Shown here one piece after another: positions 44,057-52,949 of a DNA stretch of 64,000 nucleotides. The notes under the pieces are model-generated. The model did not search any database. It worked only from the letters and a program-made list of their open reading frames with translations, and had not been told where the DNA came from. Every line of letters begins with the position of its first letter. The stretch's first letter is position 1. This stretch comes from PALSA-1004 sp963829085 (lineage in GTDB: Bacteria > Pseudomonadota > Gammaproteobacteria > Burkholderiales > SG8-41), in NCBI GenBank assembly GCA_963829085.1, contig CAWHHJ010000007.1:1-64000 (forward strand). Direction: 5' to 3'. Both the position numbers and the translations under genes were made by a program.

Positions 44057-44065
44057 CAGCTGCAG

Positions 44066-45322
44066 TCAGCGCATCTGCGCCGTGCGACCCGCCGTATGCG
44101 GGTCCGATACTTGATTAGCGCCGTTAAACAGATCACCCAACGACATCTGCATGTTGCGCTCCATGCCGCTGACGATTTCACGCACGAGTGCTGCAGCCTC
44201 AGCGCTTGCATGATCGCGGAAACCCGCACTATCCGCACGAAACACAAATAACCGATAGATGTCCGCGACCTTGATGCGAGTCGCGTCGCGTGCCAGCACC
44301 CAGCCTCTGCGTCCCGCGCGCGCCGTCCATCCGGCGGTAGACAGCGTCGCCATGATTTCCTCCAGACGGTCTATGCGTTCTTTAACGGTCCCATGCAGCT
44401 TCGACAACGACACCGGATCGCCAGCGTGTCCTGCCTGACACAATAATTTCAGCGCCTGGATGGCGCTCACGAATTCGCTGCCGGGGACGGGTTCGTTCTG
44501 CAGAACCCGTTCCCGCCACTCAGGCAGGACGGCCGTCAATACGGCTCCACCAACGACGATGAGCCAGGACACATAAATCCACAGCAGGAAGATGGGCAGC
44601 ACAGCAAACGTGCCATAAACAAGCTTGTATGTCGGGAAGTGCGCGATGAACACTCCGAAACCCTGTTTCATCGCTTCAAAACACAGGCCGGCCGCGAGAC
44701 CGGCGACGAGCGCATCTCGGGATCGCACGCGCCGGTTCGGCACTATGAGGTACATGAAGGCAAACGCAATCGATGTCAACAGCAGGGCGATGACTTTAAG
44801 AACGAGGACCTTTCCGGCGTGCGTTTCCTCGATGAAGCCCAATGAAAGTGTGATCAGGTACGATGTCAACGACAGACTCGCCCCTATGAGCACCGGACCT
44901 ACCGTTAATAGGCCGCAATATAGGATAAGTCGCTGCACCAGCGGACGCGGTCTCGATACGCGCCAGATATTGTTAAACGCGCGGTCGATAGTCAGCATGA
45001 GCAGCAATGCCGTTATTGCGAGAAACACGATGCCCAGGGTCGTCAGCCGCGCCGCATTTTCCGAGAACTGATCCGCATAGGTAGCGATCGCGTCGATGGA
45101 ACTCGGTACCAGACTGTTGATGACAAACGTCTGCACGTAATCGAGCAGCGGCTCGAACAGCGGAAATGCAGACACGACCGTAAGCGCTACGGTGAGCATG
45201 GGAATGAGCGCGAGCAGCGTCGTGAAAGTGAGGCTACCCGCAAGTTGCGTACAGCGCTCTTCCCGGAACCGATCGCTCAGTATGCGCAACAGATCGGTAA
45301 TCGGCGTGCGTGCGTTGGACAT
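44066..45322 (-). CDS. YihY/BrkB-like family inner membrane protein
   Basis: 418 residues. Six predicted spans in the first 300 residues match the YihY (once mis-named RNase BN) family (QLAGSLTFTTLLALIPMLTVAL, LWIYVSWLIVVGGAVLTAVLPEW). About 120 C-terminal residues form a cytoplasmic part with a winged-helix-like segment (SLSKLHGTVKERIDRLEEIMATL). The family's function is not settled. ATG 45322 follows GAAGA. The five extra upstream codons (from TTG) were not used. Confidence 0.88.
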   Translation of the reverse strand: MSNARTPITDLLRILSDRFREERCTQLAGSLTFTTLLALIPMLTVALTVVSAFPLFEPLLDYVQTFVINSLVPSSIDAIATYADQFSENAARLTTLGIVFLAITALLLMLTIDRAFNNIWRVSRPRPLVQRLILYCGLLTVGPVLIGASLSLTSYLITLSLGFIEETHAGKVLVLKVIALLLTSIAFAFMYLIVPNRRVRSRDALVAGLAAGLCFEAMKQGFGVFIAHFPTYKLVYGTFAVLPIFLLWIYVSWLIVVGGAVLTAVLPEWRERVLQNEPVPGSEFVSAIQALKLLCQAGHAGDPVSLSKLHGTVKERIDRLEEIMATLSTAGWTARAGRRGWVLARDATRIKVADIYRLFVFRADSAGFRDHASAEAAALVREIVSGMERNMQMSLGDLFNGANQVSDPHTAGRTAQMR

Positions 45323-45376
45323 GTACGGAATCTTCAACTGTCGCTACGGATATAATAACCGCGAAATTCACCGCCC

Positions 45377-45970
45377 ATGAAACACATCCTCGTCCTCTAC
45401 TACAGTCGCTACGGCGCGGTAAAACAGATGGCCCAGCAGGTGGCGCGCGGCATCGAGCAGATTTCCGGTGCAGCAGCGCGACTGCGCACCGTGCCCGCAG
45501 TCTCAACAGTATGCGAAGCGGTTGAAAACGACGTGCCTGATAGCGGTGCGCCCTATGTAGAGCTGAAGGACCTCGAGGAATGTGCTGGCGTCGCCCTCGG
45601 ATCGCCGACCCGTTTCGGCAACATGGCAGCACCGCTTAAATACTTCCTCGATTCGACATCCACGTTATGGCTGAGCGGCGCCTTAAGCGGCAAGCCGGCA
45701 GCAGTGTTCACGTCGACGAGCAGCATGCATGGCGGACAGGAGACCACACTGCTCTCGATGATGCTGCCACTCATGCATCACGGCATGCTGATCGTAACGC
45801 TGCCATATGCAGAAACCGAGCTCATGATGACGACGACCGGCGGCACGCCATACGGTCCAAGCCATACGGCCGGCCCTACCAGCGACAAAGCGCTTAGTGA
45901 AGACGAGAAAAAACTGTGCGTCGCCTTGGGCAGACGCCTTGCCGAGACGGCGCTGAAGCTGAGCGCCTGA
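45377..45970 (+). CDS. wrbA: NAD(P)H:quinone oxidoreductase, WrbA type
   Basis: Flavodoxin-like FMN quinone reductase of 197 residues, making hydroquinone in two-electron steps. FMN phosphate loop LVLYYSRYGAVKQMA, LGSPTRFGNMAAPLKYFLDS, and FTSTSSMHGGQETTLLSM are characteristic. It starts the cluster with the HugZ-like and DUF2069 genes (13-base gap to the next). Confidence 0.95.
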   Translation: MKHILVLYYSRYGAVKQMAQQVARGIEQISGAAARLRTVPAVSTVCEAVENDVPDSGAPYVELKDLEECAGVALGSPTRFGNMAAPLKYFLDSTSTLWLSGALSGKPAAVFTSTSSMHGGQETTLLSMMLPLMHHGMLIVTLPYAETELMMTTTGGTPYGPSHTAGPTSDKALSEDEKKLCVALGRRLAETALKLSA

Positions 45971-45983
45971 AGCTGTAGCGAAC

Positions 45984-46685
45984 ATGAGCCATGGGCCTGC
46001 GGCGCGACGCTTCCTGCGGCGTCATCATGATGGCGCGCTCTCCACGATCTCGGTAAAGCTGCAAGGCTATCCGTTCGGCTCTGTCTCACCATTCGTACTC
46101 GACCATACCGCCGCGCCGGTCATACTCATCAGCAAACTTGCCGAGCACACCCGCAACATCGACGCTGATGGCCGCGTGAGCCTGCTTGTGCAGGACAAGG
46201 AAGCGAACGCGCAAGCCGCTGGGCGGCTCACCGTCATCGGAGACGCTAAGCCGCTGACCGGCATGAACGCTCTCTTGCAGGCGCGTTACCTGAACTATCT
46301 TCCCGACGCCGCGCGGCTCCTCGCACTGGGCGACTTCTCGTTCTATCGAATTGAGCCGCTCATATTACGTTTCATCGGCGGTTTTGGCGCCATACACTGG
46401 ATTCCAGCGGCGTCTTTTTTGCTCGCCGATGACGCTATGGCGCAATGCGAGCCCGAAGTGCTGGCCCATTTGAACGCAGATCACGCCGCGAGCCTGCGTG
46501 ATTACTGCCAGTATTACCATCGCTGCGAGCCGCGAGAGTTGACGATGATCGGAATCGACGCCGATGGCTTTGACGTGCGGGCCGACGACGCGCTACTGCG
46601 CTTCGACTTCGCTACGACCGTCTACAGCGCACAGGAAGCGCGCACTGCGCTGATCGCGATGTCGCGTGAAGCGCGCGCCCAATGA
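45984..46685 (+). CDS. HugZ-like pyridoxamine 5'-phosphate oxidase family protein
   Basis: 233 residues. An N-terminal split-barrel (FMN/heme-binding type) domain (GALSTISVKLQGYPFGSVSPFVLD, RVSLLVQDKEANAQ) is joined to a C-terminal DUF2470 domain (VLAHLNADHAASLRDYCQYYH, ELTMIGIDADGFDVRADD). This is the HugZ/HutZ architecture, linked to heme breakdown or storage, though heme-binding His positions were not all checked. It overlaps the next gene by four bases (ATGA). Confidence 0.88.
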   Translation: MSHGPAARRFLRRHHDGALSTISVKLQGYPFGSVSPFVLDHTAAPVILISKLAEHTRNIDADGRVSLLVQDKEANAQAAGRLTVIGDAKPLTGMNALLQARYLNYLPDAARLLALGDFSFYRIEPLILRFIGGFGAIHWIPAASFLLADDAMAQCEPEVLAHLNADHAASLRDYCQYYHRCEPRELTMIGIDADGFDVRADDALLRFDFATTVYSAQEARTALIAMSREARAQ

Positions 46686-47026
46686 GACCACTCGCCGCGG
46701 CGCATTATGCTGCGATCGTGAGTCTCATTCTAATAATCTTCCTTGCACTGGCGTGGGAGCTGTGGCTCGCGCCGCTCCGACCCGGAGGATCGCTCTTGGT
46801 CCTGAAAGTACTGCCGCTCCTCATCCCGCTCACGGGCATATTGCGAGGACGCGTTTATACGTATCAGTGGGCCTCCATGCTCATCCTGGCTTACTTTGCC
46901 GAAGGGATCGTGCGGGCGCGGACGGATGGCGGCACGTCCGGCCAATTGGCATTGGCGGAAATTGCGCTGAGCCTGGTGTTTTTTGCCGCGTGCATAGCGT
47001 TCGTGCGGCTGGGCCGCCGCCATTGA
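46682..47026 (+). CDS. DUF2069 domain membrane protein
   Basis: 114 residues with four predicted spans. DUF2069 signature VLKVLPLLIPLTGILRGRVYTYQWASMLIL and LAYFAEGIVRA are present. Function unknown. Commonly follows wrbA in betaproteobacteria. ATG overlaps the preceding stop (ATGA). Confidence 0.9.
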   Translation: MRPLAAAHYAAIVSLILIIFLALAWELWLAPLRPGGSLLVLKVLPLLIPLTGILRGRVYTYQWASMLILAYFAEGIVRARTDGGTSGQLALAEIALSLVFFAACIAFVRLGRRH

Positions 47027-47109
47027 ATACCCTTGGGCGGCATCCACGACGTGTCGATCGCACGCAATGCTATGCTAACGCGTCAGCGCAACTTTTTTTG
47101 GGAGAGATC

Positions 47110-47940
47110 ATGCCGCTAATCGCCATGACACGCGAAATGGGTTCGCTCGGCAAGGACGTCGCCAGCGCGATTTCATCGCGCATGGGCAAACCGGTCGTGC
47201 ATCATGAAATCATCGATCAACTCGCCGATAAGATGCGTTTGCGCAAAAGCCATGTTGTCCGGTTTCTGGGCGGCAAAGCGAATATCTGGGAGCGGCTCAC
47301 GACCGACCAGACGAGTCTATCGATCTATACCGCTGACGAGACACTCGCACTGGCGGAGCGCGACAACGTCGCAGTTATCCGAGGCTGGGGCTCCGCCCAC
47401 TTATTGCGCCCGATTCCGCATGTAATTTGCGTTCGCGTTTGCGCACCCATGTCGTTACGTGTCCGCCGCATGAAGGAACGGCTCAATACGGAGGACGAAC
47501 ACTTCGTCAACAATGAAATCACGATCAGCGAAGAAGCCCACTCAGCCATCACACGACGCCACTTCAACATCAATTGGCGGGAATCGGAGCATTATGATCT
47601 GGTGCTGAACACCGAGCGCATATCGATTGAGGAATGCACGGATGAGGTATTGGCGCTCGCTGAACGTCCGCAGTTTCAGGAAACAACGGAATCGCGGCAG
47701 ATGCTTGCTAATCTGGCACTGGAGACGCATGTCCGCGCAGCGCTTCGCGCCGATCCTCGTACCACGAAGATTCACGTTACGATTACCGCAGACTGCGGTG
47801 CCTTGACCATCGCGGGTATGGTCGACCGCGCGAGCGAATCTATCGACGCGTCCGAAGTCGCCGCAGCGGTCCCCGGTGTCAAAAACGTCCGCAACGAGTT
47901 GAAGGTTGTCGCCGCATCACGCATCAAGCTCGGCGCGTGA
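47110..47940 (+). CDS. cytidylate-kinase-like protein with C-terminal BON domain
   Basis: 276 residues. The first 190 resemble the cytidylate-kinase-like family (MTREMGSLGKDVASAISSRMG, the degenerate P-loop, VVHHEIIDQLADKMRL, VRVCAPMSLRVRRMKERLN, NINWRESEHYDLVLNTERIS). Residues from about 205 to 270 form a BON domain (THVRAALRADPRTTKIHVTI, LTIAGMVDRASE, VAAAVPGVKNVRNELKVV). BON domains usually bind lipid or hydrophobic surfaces in the periplasm, so pairing with a cytoplasmic kinase fold is unusual. A GGGAGAG site precedes the ATG. Earlier open frame is shadow of DUF2069. Nucleotide substrate is unproven. Confidence 0.82.
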   Translation: MPLIAMTREMGSLGKDVASAISSRMGKPVVHHEIIDQLADKMRLRKSHVVRFLGGKANIWERLTTDQTSLSIYTADETLALAERDNVAVIRGWGSAHLLRPIPHVICVRVCAPMSLRVRRMKERLNTEDEHFVNNEITISEEAHSAITRRHFNINWRESEHYDLVLNTERISIEECTDEVLALAERPQFQETTESRQMLANLALETHVRAALRADPRTTKIHVTITADCGALTIAGMVDRASESIDASEVAAAVPGVKNVRNELKVVAASRIKLGA

Positions 47941-47951
47941 GTTGCGGCTCC

Positions 47952-47981
47952 TGCAGAAGCGCTATCGTGAGCGCTTCTGCA
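47952..47981. terminator. strong hairpin between convergent genes
   Basis: Perfect 12-base inverted repeat TGCAGAAGCGCT / AGCGCTTCTGCA with a 6-base loop, between the kinase-BON gene and the leuA end. It is likely a bidirectional terminator, though no T-tract follows. Confidence 0.6.
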
Positions 47982-47991
47982 CCTGCGCACA

Positions 47992-49533
47992 TCAGAGCTG
48001 TGGATTCAGCCGTTCCAGGCTCGAGTGGAGCTTGTTCAGTGCGTTGATATACGCCTTGGCCGACGCCACCACGATGTCCGTGTCCGCGCCTTGGCCATTC
48101 ACAATCCGGCCGGTCTTCGCTAAGCGCACCGTCACTTCTCCCTGTGAGTCGGTGCCGCTCGTTATGTTATTCACCGAATAGAGCAGCAACTCCGCACCGC
48201 TGGTCACCAGATTCTCGATCGCCTTGAACGAGGCGTCTACCGGCCCGCTTCCCTGTGCTTCCGATGGTTTTTCACGCCCGTTATCGGACAACACGATTTT
48301 TGCAAACGGCAATTCACCCGTTTCAGAGTGCGCCGTCAGCGACACCAGGTGGAAGCGCTCGTTTTCGACCTGCTCGAGATTTTCTTCGGTGATCAAAGCC
48401 TGCAGATCTTCGTCGAAGATTTCGCGTTTCTTGTCGGCAAGATCCTTGAAGCGTTTAAACGCCGTATTCAGCGCTTCCTCTGACGCGAGCTCTATGCCGA
48501 TCTCATGCAGCCGGGTTTTGAATGCGTTGCGCCCGGACAATTTGCCGAGGGTCAGGCGATTATTAGTCCAGCCCACAGTTTCAGCACTCATGATTTCATA
48601 CGTCTCGCGATGCTTGAGCACGCCGTCCTGATGGATGCCCGATTCATGCGCAAACGCATTGGCGCCGACGATCGCCTTGTTCGGCTGCACGGGATAGCCG
48701 GTGATGCCGGAGACAAGTTTGGAAGCAGGCACGATCTGGGTTGCATCAATGTCCGTGTCGCACGGAAACACGTCCTGCCGTGTGCGCACGGCCATGACGA
48801 GTTCTTCGAGAGAGGCGTTGCCGGCGCGCTCGCCAAGCCCATTGATAGTGCACTCGACTTGACGTGCTCCGTTCAGCACTGCTGATAAGGAGTTCGCTAC
48901 CGCAAGACCGAGGTCGTTATGACAGTGGACGGACCAGATCGCCTTGTCTGAATTCGGAATGCGCTCACGCAATTGACGTATTAGGCCGCCAAAATGCTCG
49001 GGCAATGTATAGCCGACGGTGTCGGGCACGTTGATGGTCGTCGCGCCAGCAGCAATCACCTGCTCGAGTATGCGGCATAGGAAGTCGATGTCCGAACGAC
49101 CGGCGTCCTCGGGAGAGAATTCTACGTTGTCCGTATATTCGCGTGCCCATGTTACGGCGCGCACCGCCTGATCGATGACCTGCGACGGTTCCATGCGCAG
49201 CTTCTTTTCCATATGGATGGGGCTTGTCGCAATGAACGTATGCACGCGCGGCGATTTGGCGCCTCGCACTGCCTCGCCGCAGCGGCGTACGTCTTTCTCA
49301 TTCGCACGTGCCAGACCGCATACGGTACTGTCGCGCACCGCCGCCGCGACTGCTTTGACCGACTCGAAATCACCGTCGCTAGCCGCCGGAAATCCCGCTT
49401 CTATTACATCGACCCGCATGCGTTCGAGATGACGCGCGATACGCAGCTTTTCTTCCTTCGTCATCGACGCGCCAGGGCTCTGCTCGCCATCGCGCATGGT
49501 GGTATCGAATATGATCAACTTTTCTTTTTTCAT
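47992..49533 (-). CDS. leuA: 2-isopropylmalate synthase
   Basis: First committed enzyme of leucine synthesis, 513 residues, condensing acetyl-CoA with 2-oxoisovalerate. The start KEKLIIFDTTMRDGEQSPGA with catalytic Arg, the metal/catalytic region VHCHNDLGLAVANS and FAHESGIHQDGVLK are intact. The C-terminal allosteric domain (VDASFKAIENLVTSG, TDIVVASAKAYINALNK) is complete, so leucine feedback is expected. ATG 49533 with GGAG eight bases upstream is the start. The open frame runs 112 codons further but that part shows no similarity. A separate promoter and a possible leader peptide lie upstream. Confidence 0.96.
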   Translation of the reverse strand: MKKEKLIIFDTTMRDGEQSPGASMTKEEKLRIARHLERMRVDVIEAGFPAASDGDFESVKAVAAAVRDSTVCGLARANEKDVRRCGEAVRGAKSPRVHTFIATSPIHMEKKLRMEPSQVIDQAVRAVTWAREYTDNVEFSPEDAGRSDIDFLCRILEQVIAAGATTINVPDTVGYTLPEHFGGLIRQLRERIPNSDKAIWSVHCHNDLGLAVANSLSAVLNGARQVECTINGLGERAGNASLEELVMAVRTRQDVFPCDTDIDATQIVPASKLVSGITGYPVQPNKAIVGANAFAHESGIHQDGVLKHRETYEIMSAETVGWTNNRLTLGKLSGRNAFKTRLHEIGIELASEEALNTAFKRFKDLADKKREIFDEDLQALITEENLEQVENERFHLVSLTAHSETGELPFAKIVLSDNGREKPSEAQGSGPVDASFKAIENLVTSGAELLLYSVNNITSGTDSQGEVTVRLAKTGRIVNGQGADTDIVVASAKAYINALNKLHSSLERLNPQL

Positions 49534-49649
49534 GACTGTCTCCGCACCTTCTTCGTGCACGCCAACCGGCGCGCACACGGGATTAAACGATCGTTCCGGG
49601 CGACATTTCTGCCCGGCCGCACTACAACTTCTGAATGTATGTAGAGTGT

Positions 49650-49733
49650 TTAGCGCGCAACGCGCAGCAGCAGGCCGGCCGGCAGAACGCTGGCGCGAAG
49701 GGGAACTGAATTGGCCTGATACCGGGGAGTCAT
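49650..49733 (-). other. candidate leucine leader peptide (attenuator) of leuA
   Basis: 27-codon ORF MTPRYQANSVPLRASVLPAG followed by three Leu codons, then Arg-Val-Ala-Arg and TAA. It begins at the position predicted for transcription start, so it would be translated leaderless. Downstream are a CCGGGC / GCCCGG hairpin and a GGCCGGCC segment that could pair with it instead. The Leu codons are all CTG, which is a common codon, and no U-tract follows the hairpin, so attenuation is a weak proposal. Confidence 0.35.
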
Positions 49734-49739
49734 GTCGCA

Positions 49740-49768
49740 AATATAAACGGTTTGAGCGGCACTGGCAA
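49740..49768 (-). promoter_or_regulatory. leuA promoter
   Basis: On the minus strand TTGCCA (49768-49763), a 17-base spacer and TATATT (49745-49740); five of six at both boxes. The position suits a separate leuA transcript of about 200 leader bases between pssA and leuA. Confidence 0.7.
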
Positions 49769-49774
49769 CTGGCG

Positions 49775-50605
49775 TTACGACGAAGGCGGCAGCGGCGAGC
49801 GCGAAACATTCCGTCGCCGGGCCATGCTCCAGGCGGCGAGTACGTAGCCGGATAGCGCGTAGCACACAAAGACGAGAAACAGTAATTCCGGCAGGGTACT
49901 CGACATCGCCACCAGCCCGACTACCGAAAGCGCAATCGCGACGAGCACCGGGAAGGAAACGCTTTTGCGCGGATTAATATCTTTTCCGCTGTAGTACTTG
50001 AAATTGCTGACCATCGTCAGTCCGGCGAACGTAGTTAAGATCCACGCAAACCATTTCACGTCACTGCCCTGAATCTGGTGCTCGCTCATCGCCCATACGA
50101 GTCCCGCCACGAGACATGCGGCAGCGGGACTTGGCAGTCCCTGAAAGAAGCGTTTGTCGGCGACCTCGAGCTGGGTGTTGAAACGCGCGAGACGCAAGGC
50201 GGCGCAGGCGCAGTAAATGAAGGCAGCGATCCAGCCGAGCTTCGTCGTCACCCATGGTCCGAGCAGCGGGATGTTTTGCGCAGCGGAAAAATCTCTGAGC
50301 GCCCATTCGTACATTACCAGGGCCGGTGCGACTCCGAAGGACACCATGTCCGACAGACTGTCGTATTCAGCGCCGAAAGCACTTTGGGTATGCGTGAATC
50401 GCGCCACCCGTCCGTCGAGGCCGTCGAAAACCAGCGCCACAAAAATCGCGAGCGCCGACTGGTCGAAGTGCCCGTTCATGGCCTGCACGATCGAAAAGAA
50501 GCCCGCAAACAGCGCGACGGTCGTGAATAGATTGGGCAGCCAGTAGATCCCGCGCCGGCGGATTCTGCCGCTCTTGCCGAGCCATTTGTCGCGGCGCTCG
50601 TACAT
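49775..50605 (-). CDS. pssA: CDP-diacylglycerol--serine O-phosphatidyltransferase
   Basis: Membrane enzyme of 276 residues making phosphatidylserine. The CDP-alcohol phosphotransferase motif is VFDGLDGRVARFTHTQSAFGAEYDSLSD (DGxxDGxxAR...GxxxDxxxD), with about eight membrane spans (LFTTVALFAGFFSIVQAM, VLVAIALSVVGLVAM). ATG 50605 is used. GTG 50614 would overlap the psd stop by four bases. It acts with the adjacent psd to make phosphatidylethanolamine. Confidence 0.94.
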   Translation of the reverse strand: MYERRDKWLGKSGRIRRRGIYWLPNLFTTVALFAGFFSIVQAMNGHFDQSALAIFVALVFDGLDGRVARFTHTQSAFGAEYDSLSDMVSFGVAPALVMYEWALRDFSAAQNIPLLGPWVTTKLGWIAAFIYCACAALRLARFNTQLEVADKRFFQGLPSPAAACLVAGLVWAMSEHQIQGSDVKWFAWILTTFAGLTMVSNFKYYSGKDINPRKSVSFPVLVAIALSVVGLVAMSSTLPELLFLVFVCYALSGYVLAAWSMARRRNVSRSPLPPSS

Positions 50606-50610
50606 GAAAG

Positions 50611-51252
50611 TCACAATTGTGCGAGCACCGTTAGCGTTGCATACACCTTGTCGCCCACGCTGACTTTAGCCGTCGCAGTCAGCGGCAAGTAGACGTCGAC
50701 CCGTGAGCCGAAACGGATGAAGCCATAACGCTGACCGCGCGTGAGCCTGTCTCCCGCCTTCACGTAGCACAGTATCCGTCGCGCGATCAGACCGGCTACC
50801 TGTACGCACGTCACATCCAGACCGCCCGGCGTCTTGATCCATAGCGCATTGCGCTCGTTTTCCAGTGATGCCTTTGCGAGCGATGCATTCAGAAACGTGC
50901 CCGGGTGATACCACACTTCGCGCACTTCACCGTCCACCGGACTGCGGTTCGAGTGCGCGTTGAACACATTCATGAACACGCTGAATTTAAGCGCCTCACG
51001 TTTAAGGTAAGGGTCTTCGGCGCGTTCGACAACCACGACGCGGCCGTCGGCCGGCGACAGCACAAGGCGTTCTTCTGATGCGATCACGCGCGCGGGATCG
51101 CGGAAAAACTGGATTACGAAAAGGGTGATCACCCAGCACAGGAGCGCCCACGGCCACGCCGCGGTGAGCGTAACGACGATTGCCACAACGACGGCGATGG
51201 CAGTGAACAGCCAGCCTTCGCGCGCCAACATAGGATGCGGATAATGACTCAT
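50611..51252 (-). CDS. psd: phosphatidylserine decarboxylase
   Basis: 213-residue Psd of the short class, decarboxylating phosphatidylserine at the inner membrane. It has two N-terminal spans, SPADGRVVVVERAEDPY, NVFNAHSNRSPVDG and the pyruvoyl self-cleavage site in IRFGSRVDVYLP (Gly-Ser). Overlap or near overlap with pssA and the ilv-psd-pssA-leuA order agree. Confidence 0.94.
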   Translation of the reverse strand: MSHYPHPMLAREGWLFTAIAVVVAIVVTLTAAWPWALLCWVITLFVIQFFRDPARVIASEERLVLSPADGRVVVVERAEDPYLKREALKFSVFMNVFNAHSNRSPVDGEVREVWYHPGTFLNASLAKASLENERNALWIKTPGGLDVTCVQVAGLIARRILCYVKAGDRLTRGQRYGFIRFGSRVDVYLPLTATAKVSVGDKVYATLTVLAQL

Positions 51253-51337
51253 GCAGGTGAAGACTCGTAAGAGGAGCTGTCAGCGGAGCAGATGTAACCG
51301 GCAACTTGCTCCGTCGGCCTCAATCCAAACAGCAACG

Positions 51338-52354
51338 CTAGTTCCTGGTCTGGTCGACGAGCTTGTTTTTCTTGATCCAGGGCATCATGTCGCGCAGTTT
51401 CGCGCCGACGATCTCGATCTGGTGCTGGCGGCCGATGCGGCGCATCGCGTTCAGCTTCGTGGCGCCGGTCTGGTTTTCGAGCAGGAATTCCTGCGCATAG
51501 GCGCCGGTCTGAATTTCCTTCAGGATCTTGCGCATCTCATTTTTCGTTTCTTCGGTTACGATGCGCGGCCCACGCGTGAAGTCGCCATACTCGGCGTTGT
51601 TCGAGATCGAATAACGCATGTTAGCAATGCCGCCTTCGTACATGAGATCAACAATCAGCTTCAACTCGTGCAGGCATTCGAAATAGGCCATCTCGGGCGC
51701 ATAACCTGCCTCGGTGAGCACTTCGAAGCCGGCTTGTACCAGCGCTGTCGCGCCACCACACAATACCGTCTGCTCGCCGAACAAATCGGTTTCCGTCTCT
51801 TCCTTGAAAGTCGTTTCGATAACGCCGGCCTTGCCGCCGCCGATCGCCGCGGCGTATGACATCGCCATATCACGTGCTTTCTTGGAGGAATCCTGGTGAA
51901 TGGCGATGAGCATGGGCACGCCGCCGCCTTGTGCATACGTCGAGCGTACGGTGTGACCGGGCGCCTTGGGCGCGACCATCACAACGTCGAGATCGTCGCG
52001 CGGCGCCACCTGGCCGTAGTGAATATTGAAACCGTGCGCGAATGCCAGCGTTGCGCCTTTTTTGATATTCGCGGCGACTTCTTCGCGGTAGACCTTTGCG
52101 ATATGCTCGTCGGGCATGAGCATCATCACAAAATCTGCGCCTTTGATTGCGTCGCCGACCTCTTGTACGTCAAGACCGGCTTTTTTTGCTTTCTCCCAGG
52201 ACGCGCCATCGCGACGCAGGCCCACGGTCACTTTGACGCCGGAATCATGCAGGTTGAGCGAATGCGCGTGGCCCTGCGATCCGTAGCCCACGATGGTAAC
52301 TTTCTTCCCCTTGATAAGTGACAGGTCAGCGTCTTTGTCGTAATAGACTTTCAT
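51338..52354 (-). CDS. ilvC: ketol-acid reductoisomerase (NADP+)
   Basis: Class I enzyme of 338 residues, converting acetolactate to dihydroxy-isovalerate with NADPH. MKVYYDKDADLSLIKG, the Rossmann loop TIVGYGSQGHAHSLNLHDSG, and Mg-binding region FGEQTVLCGGATALVQAGFE and YFECLHELKLIVDLMYEGG are all present. The ATG at 52354 has GAGGGAA upstream. No stop codon separates it from ilvH: the same frame is open back to 52942. It could be made alone from its own start and also as an IlvH-IlvC fusion (see ilvH). Confidence 0.96.
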   Translation of the reverse strand: MKVYYDKDADLSLIKGKKVTIVGYGSQGHAHSLNLHDSGVKVTVGLRRDGASWEKAKKAGLDVQEVGDAIKGADFVMMLMPDEHIAKVYREEVAANIKKGATLAFAHGFNIHYGQVAPRDDLDVVMVAPKAPGHTVRSTYAQGGGVPMLIAIHQDSSKKARDMAMSYAAAIGGGKAGVIETTFKEETETDLFGEQTVLCGGATALVQAGFEVLTEAGYAPEMAYFECLHELKLIVDLMYEGGIANMRYSISNNAEYGDFTRGPRIVTEETKNEMRKILKEIQTGAYAQEFLLENQTGATKLNAMRRIGRQHQIEIVGAKLRDMMPWIKKNKLVDQTRN

Positions 52355-52939
52355 GGTTCCCTCGTTGATAAAGCATGATTGGCTGCACGGTAAGCGGATG
52401 GCCGCGCCAATTCCCGCAGACGCGTGCGCCTTTCGCGTTCGCCCGCTATGTTCTTCAGTACCGCGATCGCCGCGACCGATGCCGGATGCGCCCGTTCGCA
52501 CGGTTTCCAGAATCGCGCTTCGATCGATTGCGCTCAGGAAGGCATCGAGCTTGGAACCGGTGCCGGTAAGCTCGATGGTGTAATCCTTATCGGTTACATC
52601 GATGATGCGTCCGCGGAAAATATCTGCCATACGCTTCATTTCCTCGCGGTCTTTGCTCACCGCGCGAACTTTGACCAGCATGAGCTCACGTTCGATATGA
52701 ACACCATCTGAAAGATCGATGACTTTGACGACCTCGATCAGCTTGTTCAATTGCTTGGTAATCTGCTCGATGACTTCATCCGAGCCCGTCGTGACGATAG
52801 TCATGCGCGATAGCGACGCATCTTCCGTCGGTGCAACCGTAAGCGATTCGATGTTGTAGCCGCGCGCCGAGAATAAGCCCGAGACGCGTGACAACGCGCC
52901 CGGCTCGTTCTCGAGAAGAACGGAGATGATGTGCCGCAT
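52351..52939 (-). CDS. ilvH: acetolactate synthase small (regulatory) subunit, frame-altered at its 3' end
   Basis: Valine-sensing regulatory subunit with ACT domain (MRHIISVLLENEPGALSRVSGLF, ESLTVAPTEDASLSRMTIV) and C-terminal domain ending at RTGASGIGRG. The family then ends with ERVLK. Here the frame reads DRGTEEH, but one base less (GG to G at 52461-52462) gives DRVLKN, continuing 33 more residues to a TGA that overlaps the ilvC ATG (ATGA). As written, the ORF has no stop and reads straight into ilvC. The 589-base span therefore includes one extra base. Either a sequence error or a real IlvH-IlvC fusion. Confidence 0.85.
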
Positions 52940-52949
52940 CACCGTCCCG

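Noticed and set aside
46666..47109. Extension of the kinase-BON ORF to 46666
   Set aside because: Overlaps the HugZ-like and DUF2069 genes in another frame without similarity.
49534..49869. 112-codon extension upstream of leuA
   Set aside because: No similarity to leuA, contains promoter and leader region, and overlaps the end of pssA. ATG 49533 has the ribosome-binding site.
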